A DNA stretch of 18,783 nt from JBFMFE01 sp040752295 (GTDB taxonomy: Bacteria; UBP15; UBA6099; JBFMBQ01). Below the pieces are notes generated by a model. The model saw only the letters and a list, made by a program, of their open reading frames with translations, did not search any database and had not been told where the DNA came from. Shown in pieces: positions 13,919 through 18,783 of this stretch (its first letter is position 1; each line of letters starts with the position of its first letter). The stretch is taken from assembly GCA_040752295.1 (NCBI GenBank), contig JBFMFE010000018.1, positions 1 through 18,783 on the forward strand. Reading direction: 5' to 3'. The position numbers and the translations under genes are program-made.

Positions 13919-14642
13919 TTATATGAAACCCAAAGCCTGACTGGATAATCGGGGCTATTTCTCCTTTCTTTAATGCGGTTAATTTCTTCACCTGTTCATC
14001 AGCGAAATAGGGAATTGGCATATCTGCCGAGAACCAGCCTATTTCCCCACCTCTTGTTTTAGACATTTCATCTATGGATTTTTCCTTTGCGAGCGACGCG
14101 AAGTCTTTTCCCTGCCGCAGCAAACTCAATATTTCTTTAGCTTCTTCCTCTGTTTTAACGACTATCTGTCTCATCTTTATCTGTGCCGGGTCAGAATATT
14201 TGCTTTTGTTTTTTTCATAATAAGCCTTCGCTTCTTCTATCGAGGCCGGCTTTACTTTCTCTCTTAATTTATTTTTATATGCTGCCACAACTAAATCTCG
14301 CTTATAATTCTCAACTCTTACTGCTATCTCTGGGTCTTTATCTATTCCTTCCGCAATTGCGCCTTGATAGAAGATCATCTCTCCCACAATTTTCTCAACG
14401 GTCTTTTTTTTCCGCTCTGCCCTCTGTGTTGCTGGATCGCCTATTCCGAGTGGGGGTATTTCAAACATCCTCATTTCCACATCCTTCAGGGTTACTGTTT
14501 TTTCACCCACTTTTGCTACGATTACATCTTCATTCTCCTGCGAAGAAGGAAGCTGCATCTCCACTGCGCCCGCCAATTGGGATAACCCCGCTGTCAGCGC
14601 TGTAAGTATGATTCCTGAAAGTAAGCACCATAGCTTTTTCAT
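13752..14642 (-). CDS. PpiC/PrsA-type (parvulin) peptidyl-prolyl cis-trans isomerase, exported
   Basis: A 296-residue exported folding factor. The signal peptide is residues 1-26 (MKKLWCLLSGIILTALTAGL, cleavage after AGA). A SurA/PrsA-like N-terminal chaperone segment follows: VAKVGEKTVTLKDVEMRM at 42-59 and a helical stretch VEKIVGEMIFYQGAIAEGI. The parvulin rotamase domain is at about 151-248 with IKMRQIVVKTEEEA, FASLAKEKSIDEMSKTRGGEIGWF and GFGFHIIKIDDI. These enzymes isomerise Xaa-Pro bonds in proteins crossing the inner membrane. AAGGAGGA lies 9 nt before the ATG. It follows the secreted-protein gene by 33 nt, so the two are probably one operon. AT-rich codon use sets it apart from genes left of 11.6 kb and right of 18.1 kb. 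Confidence 0.88.
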   Translation of the reverse strand: MKKLWCLLSGIILTALTAGLSQLAGAVEMQLPSSQENEDVIVAKVGEKTVTLKDVEMRMFEIPPLGIGDPATQRAERKKKTVEKIVGEMIFYQGAIAEGIDKDPEIAVRVENYKRDLVVAAYKNKLREKVKPASIEEAKAYYEKNKSKYSDPAQIKMRQIVVKTEEEAKEILSLLRQGKDFASLAKEKSIDEMSKTRGGEIGWFSADMPIPYFADEQVKKLTALKKGEIAPIIQSGFGFHIIKIDDIKPETQRSYDMVAETVKIHYFDEELKKVEEKTKSELKAKMKVEIYYDKLK

Positions 14643-14675
14643 CCTGTTTTTCCTCCTTATTATTGCCTGTCCTGC

Positions 14676-15299
14676 TCATCGAGTAACGGGTAATAATGGC
14701 TTCATTCTTTTCTCGCGTTCCGTGGCAGTAAGTTCTATCCTGATGGGTATCATGGCGATAGCAGCGGGCTCAACCCGAAAGGTTTTATCCACATTAACAT
14801 ATTTTTTTGCCTGGAGAGTAATGCTGTAATCGGGGTCTTTTTCCGACAGTGGCTCAACAATAAAGACGCAGGTTCCAAACATGTCGGACTTGCAGATGAG
14901 CGGGTTTGTCAGTTTCCCGCCTGTTAGTGTCATCTTGATTTCCTTGTGTTCGCTCAGACCGCCCCCATATTCCGCCTGCGCCGTAACGATGATGGTTGCC
15001 CGCATCGCAATCTTTTTCATCTTCCTCATTTCTTCAAGAAGAAGATTGACTTTTTCTTCCAAAGTGGCAGTTGGGGGAATAAGAATATCTGCTTCACCGG
15101 CGGGCACAAGATCAGTATTTGCTACCGCAACTTTCCCCGAATCAATTTCCTTTTGTTCAATTTGAGCATACGCTTGAAAAGATAAAAATAATACTAATGC
15201 GATAATGACTCCAGTGTAAAAAGTCTTTTTCGGCGCGGTCGGGTGACCGCGCACTACATCAATTGCAAAATGCAAGTATTTTTTATTATCAGATTTCAT
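14676..15299 (-). CDS. Secreted protein of unknown function with repeat-derived N-terminus
   Basis: 207 residues, family not recognised. A hydrophobic stretch at 29-44 (TGVIIALVLFLSFQ) ending in AYA-Q suggests a signal peptide cleaved after Ala45, with an unusually long n-region. Within that region residues 15-23 (VVRGHPTAP) are encoded by a perfect palindrome at 15233-15252, so the n-region seems to have been lengthened by repeat insertion. The mature part has a coiled-coil-like segment (LEEKVNLLLEEMRKMKKIAM) and then a beta-rich domain with KMTLTGGKLTNP and YSITLQAKKYVNVDKTFRVE, recalling small Ig-like folds. AGAGGGG precedes the ATG by about 8 nt. It stands between the tail-fibre-like gene and the prolyl isomerase, all in one direction. 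Confidence 0.6.
   Translation of the reverse strand: MKSDNKKYLHFAIDVVRGHPTAPKKTFYTGVIIALVLFLSFQAYAQIEQKEIDSGKVAVANTDLVPAGEADILIPPTATLEEKVNLLLEEMRKMKKIAMRATIIVTAQAEYGGGLSEHKEIKMTLTGGKLTNPLICKSDMFGTCVFIVEPLSEKDPDYSITLQAKKYVNVDKTFRVEPAAIAMIPIRIELTATEREKRMKPLLPVTR
15233..15252. repeat. Perfect hairpin repeat inside a coding region
   Basis: GCGCGGTC (15233-15240), loop GGGT, GACCGCGC (15245-15252): an 8-bp perfect stem with a 4-nt loop. It is GC-rich in AT-rich surroundings and encodes the VVRGHPTAP segment of the 14676-15299 gene. Confidence 0.8.
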
Positions 15300-15327
15300 A
15301 AATATGCCCCTCTTTCACAAATTTGTT

Positions 15328-15388
15328 GTGTAGGGCGGCGTCACCTGTTGCCGCCATCTCTGCGCGATTGGATAATCGCGCCCGACAC
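15328..15388. repeat. Nested palindromic repeat element (61 bp)
   Basis: Outer arms GTGTAGGGCG (15328-15337) and CGCCCGACAC (15379-15388) match at 9 of 10 positions. Inside are two further hairpins: GGCGGC/GCCGCC (15334-15339 with 15350-15355) and a perfect 8-bp stem GCGCGATT-GGAT-AATCGCGC (15362-15381). The inner stem has the same layout as the repeat at 15233-15252. It lies between two same-strand genes and could act as an mRNA processing or attenuation structure, or simply be a mobile palindrome. Confidence 0.7.
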
Positions 15389-15410
15389 CTGCTCCTTTTC
15401 CACTCGTTTT

Positions 15411-15427
15411 CCTTCACTTCGTTCAGG
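15411..15427. repeat. Short semi-palindromic repeat of the CPERSEG type
   Basis: CCTTCACTTCGTTCAGG has complementary ends, and its reverse strand reads CPERSEG in one frame. I recall sequences of this type as dispersed repeats in many uncultured bacteria. Here one copy lies 15 bp past the 3' end of the tail-fibre-like gene on its strand. Confidence 0.45.
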
Positions 15428-15441
15428 ACATGTCTTGAGAG

Positions 15442-17697
15442 TTAATTGTCTGGCGCTGTGCATGCAAATACCTCCATAGAATCCAAGTAGGTAGCTGCAT
15501 AAATGGCAAGATTGCTCAAGTAACTTCCCGCAGGGCAAATTATACCTTGATAAACATCGTCATCCTGTTGATCATTTGAAGCGGTAGCCATCCAGTTTCC
15601 CATCCTCGTGCTGCCAGTGGTGAGTGCTGTGCAATAAAGTTGCAGATTGGTATCCAGTCGGCTTGAGGCGTACACCCGAATGCCCGTTGCAACACGCCCA
15701 GCGGAACATTGTGCATAATGCCAGCAGCCATCGCAAGTCTCTAAAGTCGCATCTTCCCATAAATTATCAGCGGTGTTCAATATATTAGGACCTAAATAAT
15801 CACACTTGAGCGTAATATTGCCATCAAGGTAATCCGTAGAGTAGATCGTTAAAACCACGATGGCATATCCGGCGCTACATGTAACGGTATGGGTCTGGTT
15901 ATCAGCGCCGGTGCCTGGTCCGATCACTGTTTGAAAACTCGGAATAGAGAGCCCCCCTTTTACAATCAATGTGCTTCCCACTGATGCCCATTTCCAGTCG
16001 GGTCCATAATTTAATCTTAAATCATTTGTTAAATCAACCAGGGCGCGACCGGTGGAACCTCTGCGACTTTCATGACCAATCTTGAAATCGAATGAGGCAA
16101 ACTCTGCAACGTTATCTGTAAGGTGAAATCTAATGGTTGATGAATTATTTCTCAGATAGAAATTCCCGCCGCCGCCGAAGTTCATATAAGTGTTGTTATC
16201 GGACCAGCGGGGCCACAGAAAGGTCTCGTATGTGCCCAGGTTGTTTTTCGCCTGCATGGAAAAGGTGTTCTCAAAACGCATTGTGCCGTCGCCGCCGCCG
16301 AAAACGAAAAGTGATGCAGGGTCAAGGTAGTAACCTGTGTTGTTGGAATCGTAATATATCGGTGCAGCTACATAATTTCTTACCCACAAATTTCCGGCTG
16401 GCTCAAGATACATTGAATACCAGCCGTTAGTTGTATCTGCCCAGTAGAAATTGCGGTTTGAGTGCAAGCCGAAGAGCAACCCGCCTTGCGGATAGGTTAT
16501 TGCGGCGTGTGAGATATTCGGGAATCTTATTGATTCGTTCCAGCCGCCCCAGGTTGTTCCCATCTGGTTTATTATGGCGCCGCCGGTGAGGGATAGTTTT
16601 GCGGTATCTAAATCAAAATAGGATGTTCCGCCGGTGTGCATTCTGACGCGACCGACATAGTTGTCAATGTTCCAGTCGGCATTGAGGGCGGAGCCGTTCA
16701 GCGTGAATTCGCCGCCTTCGTTGACTCCGTCTTGGGCTGCAAAATAAATCTTCTTTCCTGCGCCGTCCGTGCCCATGTTCAGGTCGCCCGTCATTGTGTC
16801 GCCGGTTTCGTTGACCCAGATGTCGGTAGCGTTCGGGACGGTGCCCCAGTCGTAGCCGTCGAGCAAATCCGCGTCGAGACCGCTGCCCGCGCCGTCGTCG
16901 TCGGCTATCTCGGCGAGCGCGGCGCCGTCCACCATGCTTGCGGCGTCAACGGAGGCGGTGTCAATCGTGCCGTCGTAGCCGACGACGAATTCGTCAGCCC
17001 CGTTGACCTGCATATGGACGAGATTTCCTGAAAGCGCGGTTTTGTTTATCCAGATTGTGGAGGTCGCGACAGTTGAGGCGTCAGCGGAGGAAGGATCGAT
17101 ATGCACGATGCCGGTCAGCGTGCTTCCCGAGTGCTGGTGGAGCGCGGTCAGTCCGCCGTCGGTGAGGTCGGTCCAGTTCGTGCCCGTGAGCGCAGATTCG
17201 GAGACCTTGCCCGCGGTGGTGATCTGGGCGAGTTTGGTGTCGGCGATGGCGGCGGCGGCGGAGATGTCGGCGTTGGCGATCTCACCGTCTTTTATCTTCG
17301 CCGCGGTGACGGCGTTGTCCGGGATGCCGAGGGCGTAGCCTGCGGAGACCACTCTGTGGCGCGGGGAGTAGGTCGTGACGCCGATGGTGACCTCGAGCCA
17401 GAGGGACTGGTTGAAGTCAGTGATTACGAGGGGTGCGGATGCGCCGAGGTTGACGCTGAAAAGCCCGTTTTCCACGGCGACGCCGAGCTGGGTTTCGGTC
17501 CACACCGCGACTCCCAAGGTATCGGTTGTGAAGAGTCCAAACGTCATGTCGTAGCTGCCGTCGGCGATGGGGACGCCGTTTAAGTCGGTAACGCGCCCCT
17601 GGTAGCTCATGAGCAGCGGTACATCGGCAAAGGATACAGCTCCTATCAAAACTATACCTGCCGTTATACAAAAAGCCGCGACTTTTATTTTCTTCAT
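15442..17697 (-). CDS. Large secreted tail-fibre-like protein with three C-terminal Cys repeats
   Basis: 751 residues. The signal peptide is 1-24 (MKKIKVAAFCITAGIVLIGA, cleavage after SFA). The first mature domain, VPLLMSYQGRVTDLNGVPIA to about residue 110, is a common N-terminal beta domain of surface proteins. Then comes a low-complexity linker rich in Ala, Asp and Thr with tail-collar-like phrases (DGGLTALHQHSG, LLDGYDWGTVPNA, GDTMTGDLNMGTDG). YYDSNNTGYYLDPAS at about 446-460 is a motif of phage tail-fibre-like proteins. The C-terminus has three repeats of 50-70 residues (starting near 605, 655 and 717), each with C-x-AG, an IY-x(3)-YLD-type strand and a closing C. Role: probably surface adhesion or carbohydrate binding (inference). 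AGAGGTG lies about 8 nt before the ATG. No phage genes are nearby. Confidence 0.75.
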   Translation of the reverse strand: MKKIKVAAFCITAGIVLIGAVSFADVPLLMSYQGRVTDLNGVPIADGSYDMTFGLFTTDTLGVAVWTETQLGVAVENGLFSVNLGASAPLVITDFNQSLWLEVTIGVTTYSPRHRVVSAGYALGIPDNAVTAAKIKDGEIANADISAAAAIADTKLAQITTAGKVSESALTGTNWTDLTDGGLTALHQHSGSTLTGIVHIDPSSADASTVATSTIWINKTALSGNLVHMQVNGADEFVVGYDGTIDTASVDAASMVDGAALAEIADDDGAGSGLDADLLDGYDWGTVPNATDIWVNETGDTMTGDLNMGTDGAGKKIYFAAQDGVNEGGEFTLNGSALNADWNIDNYVGRVRMHTGGTSYFDLDTAKLSLTGGAIINQMGTTWGGWNESIRFPNISHAAITYPQGGLLFGLHSNRNFYWADTTNGWYSMYLEPAGNLWVRNYVAAPIYYDSNNTGYYLDPASLFVFGGGDGTMRFENTFSMQAKNNLGTYETFLWPRWSDNNTYMNFGGGGNFYLRNNSSTIRFHLTDNVAEFASFDFKIGHESRRGSTGRALVDLTNDLRLNYGPDWKWASVGSTLIVKGGLSIPSFQTVIGPGTGADNQTHTVTCSAGYAIVVLTIYSTDYLDGNITLKCDYLGPNILNTADNLWEDATLETCDGCWHYAQCSAGRVATGIRVYASSRLDTNLQLYCTALTTGSTRMGNWMATASNDQQDDDVYQGIICPAGSYLSNLAIYAATYLDSMEVFACTAPDN

Positions 17698-17775
17698 CGG
17701 GTTTCACCTCTATATTTTTGTTGCAAATTCTGTGCCATATTCAGGTTATTTAAAAAAACAGCGAAATTTAAATAA

Positions 17776-17805
17776 ATTATTGCCGAAGAGGATAAAACGC
17801 TTCAA
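17776..17805 (-). promoter_or_regulatory. Candidate promoter of the tail-fibre-like gene
   Basis: On the minus strand, TTGAAG (17805-17800), 18-bp spacer and AATAAT (17781-17776). The expected start near 17769 gives a leader of about 70 nt. The region is AT-rich, so chance matches are likely. Confidence 0.35.
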
Positions 17806-18049
17806 TTTTTATCATTTTCTATGCGCTCTCTGTGCCTCTGCGGTGAATAAAAGTATTTTTCGCTCCGAATTGATACCCCTGATACCCCCCCCCTATGCAA
17901 ATTATTGCAGCAGAATGAATGTTTTTACATTTTTATCGCTTTTGTAATCTGATTCCAGTAATTCGGTTAAATAACTCACAGTAAGATTAAAATATTACTC
18001 CAATGCAACAGCCCTTATTAATGAGCAGACCTACTTCAACGATGAAATC

Positions 18050-18110
18050 CGAATGACGAAAGACCTAAACCACGAAGTTCACTAATTACGAACCACAAAA
18101 TCGTCATTCG
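18050..18110. repeat. Inverted repeat near the insert border
   Basis: CGAATGACGA (18050-18059) and TCGTCATTCG (18101-18110) are exact reverse complements separated by 41 nt. A further TCATT follows directly at 18111-18115. It lies about 30 bp inside the right border of the foreign block. Confidence 0.55.
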
Positions 18111-18142
18111 TCATTGACATGGCATTTTTGGGGTCAGCTGAC

Positions 18143-18511
18143 TTTTTGCGCCGAGATCAAAGAAGTGTTTCTTCTTCTCCGCCCCGGGATGCTTCGAGAG
18201 ATCGTAAATTATCGCGTCCGTCGTCATGATCCCTCTCCTCATCAGCGTCCGGGCGAAACTCTCGTTCGGATACCTCACGGGCAGCCCGTACTTCTCCGCC
18301 AGCCGCACGACCTCCTTGAACGACCTCATATCCGCATGATACCAGCTCATGTGACAATCAAGTTGCGTCACGTCAACACCCGCTCCGCTCCGATGCCCTT
18401 CCTGAACTCATCGCGCAAATCCACGGCGGCTGCCCCGGCGCCCGGCTGAATTGACATCAAGCAAACCAGCACCGCCGCGCAAAACACCCCCCTCACAACC
18501 GCCGCACTCAC
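18143..18511 (-). pseudogene. 5'/middle fragment of ChbG/YdjC-like deacetylase, frameshifted
   Basis: The gene starts at GTG 18511, whose GTGA overlaps the fabH stop. It encodes a signal peptide (SAAVVRGVFCAAVLVCLMSI) and then DLRDEFRKGIGA. A tandem 5-bp duplication (GGAGC twice on the coding strand, 18391-18382) shifts the frame to a TGA. With one copy removed the text reads GIGAGVDVTQLDCHMSWYH, then EVVRLAEKYGLPVRYP, which is the metal-binding HLDxH-type strand and following helix of ChbG/YdjC. The N-terminal 100 or so residues of the family, with the DD metal ligands, are missing between the signal peptide and this part. Coding resemblance stops at about 18143 (HFFDLGAK). The rest of the gene is at 11362-11597. 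Confidence 0.8.
18382..18391 (-). repeat. 5-bp tandem duplication causing a frameshift
   Basis: The plus strand reads GCTCCGCTCC (coding strand GGAGCGGAGC). Removing one GGAGC restores a continuous frame across the conserved GVDVTQLDCH stretch, so the duplication is probably recent. Confidence 0.75.
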
Positions 18512-18783
18512 CCGTCACCCCATTCCACAAGACACGACGCCCACGCCAGCCCCGCACCGTACGACGCCAGCACCACCCTGTCCCCTCCCCTTATCCGCCC
18601 CTCGCCAAGCGCCTCCGCAAACGCAAGCGGCACCGACGCCGCCGACGTGTTCCCGCGCCTCCCCATGTTCACGTAAAACTTCTCGACCGGCAGCCCCGTC
18701 AGCCTCGCCGCTTCCTCTATTATCCTCACGTTCGACTGATGCGGCACCACTAACGATATCCCCCCCATCGCCTCCCCGCAACC
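18508..18783 (-). CDS. Beta-ketoacyl-ACP synthase III (FabH-like), C-terminal part
   Basis: The last 91 residues of a KAS III thiolase-fold enzyme; the rest lies beyond the right edge. Visible are VVPHQSNVRIIEEAARLTGL with the catalytic His, and NMGRRGNTSAASVPLAFAEAL with the catalytic Asn in GNTSAAS. The end, VVLASYGAGLAWASCLVEWG, is the usual glycine-rich GFGAGLTWGA-type strand. FabH condenses acetyl- or acyl-CoA with malonyl-ACP to start fatty-acid synthesis; some homologues serve in secondary lipids or polyketides. The stop codon overlaps the GTG start of the chbG remnant by four bases, so the two belonged to one operon. An acyl-ACP-reductase-like fusion lies at the other end of the window, but any link is speculative. 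Confidence 0.9.
   Translation of the reverse strand, partial: GCGEAMGGISLVVPHQSNVRIIEEAARLTGLPVEKFYVNMGRRGNTSAASVPLAFAEALGEGRIRGGDRVVLASYGAGLAWASCLVEWGDG

Larger units (their letters stand above)
17698..18142. other. AT-rich intergenic region at the right end of the insert
   Basis: About 445 bp with no credible gene on either strand. It contains a candidate promoter (17776-17805), a run of nine C (17885-17893) beside a repeated TGATACCCC, a phrase resembling a dispersed repeat (CTCTGTGCCTCTGCGGTGAA, near 17828-17847), a 10-bp inverted repeat (18050-18059 with 18101-18110) and a 10-bp palindrome GTCAGCTGAC (18133-18142) at the junction with chbG. Confidence 0.6.

Noticed and set aside
16636..17583. 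Plus-strand frames opposite the tail-fibre-like gene
   Set aside because: They are antisense to a 751-codon frame with signal peptide and repeats; no independent support.
15442..17697. A prophage region around the tail-fibre-like gene
   Set aside because: No capsid, terminase, integrase or lysis genes are present, and the protein has a Sec signal peptide.

Overview
The window looks like a GC-rich bacterial chromosome segment from a poorly characterised lineage. The best guess is the PVC superphylum or an Omnitrophota-like candidate phylum, but this is weak. It rests on the mix of gene families, the 9-bp intergenic minisatellite and the coding palindromic repeats. Genes are densely packed on both strands, many with Shine-Dalgarno sequences.

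Left part (1-8.6 kb). A large minus-strand gene, cut by the left edge, encodes a class-III aminotransferase fused to an acyl-ACP-reductase-like NAD(P) domain. It could make a fatty aldehyde and aminate it. Divergent from it, across a 310-bp region with two candidate promoters, a minisatellite and a hairpin, runs a plus-strand operon. The operon encodes an AttH/CrtC-like lipocalin-fold protein, a GNAT acetyltransferase, an SDR oxidoreductase of sugar-acid type and a D-2-hydroxyacid dehydrogenase. Converging on it is a minus-strand glycoside-hydrolase-like TIM-barrel protein.

Middle (8.8-11.6 kb). An exported protein with two tandem SRPBCC/START-like domains has its own sigma70-type promoter. 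Convergent to it is a CNT-family nucleoside transporter, whose ATG overlaps the stop of an upstream gene remnant.

Right part (11.4-18.8 kb). This is the most informative region. The minus strand once read fabH (KAS III) - chbG/ydjC-like deacetylase - nucleoside transporter, with 4-bp overlaps at both gene junctions. The chbG gene is now in two pieces, its 3' end at 11362-11597 and its 5'/middle part at 18143-18511. They are separated by about 6.5 kb that is not part of the gene. The insert holds an IS1380-family element with 13-bp perfect terminal inverted repeats (11598-13629) and an AT-richer block with three exported-protein genes: a PpiC/PrsA-type prolyl isomerase, a small secreted protein and a 751-residue tail-fibre-like secreted protein. 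The chbG remnant also carries a 5-bp duplication frameshift and lacks the N-terminal metal-site region. It is therefore a multiply damaged pseudogene, and the insertion may be a late event in already decaying DNA. Palindromic repeats have inserted in frame into two coding sequences, the transposase N-terminus and a signal-peptide n-region.

I found no tRNA, rRNA or CRISPR array. The most novel items are the fused aminotransferase-reductase, the split chbG with its envelope-gene insert, the hairpin that would hide a Shine-Dalgarno inside the IS leader, and a 32-bp palindrome elsewhere in the window that resembles both ends of the IS.
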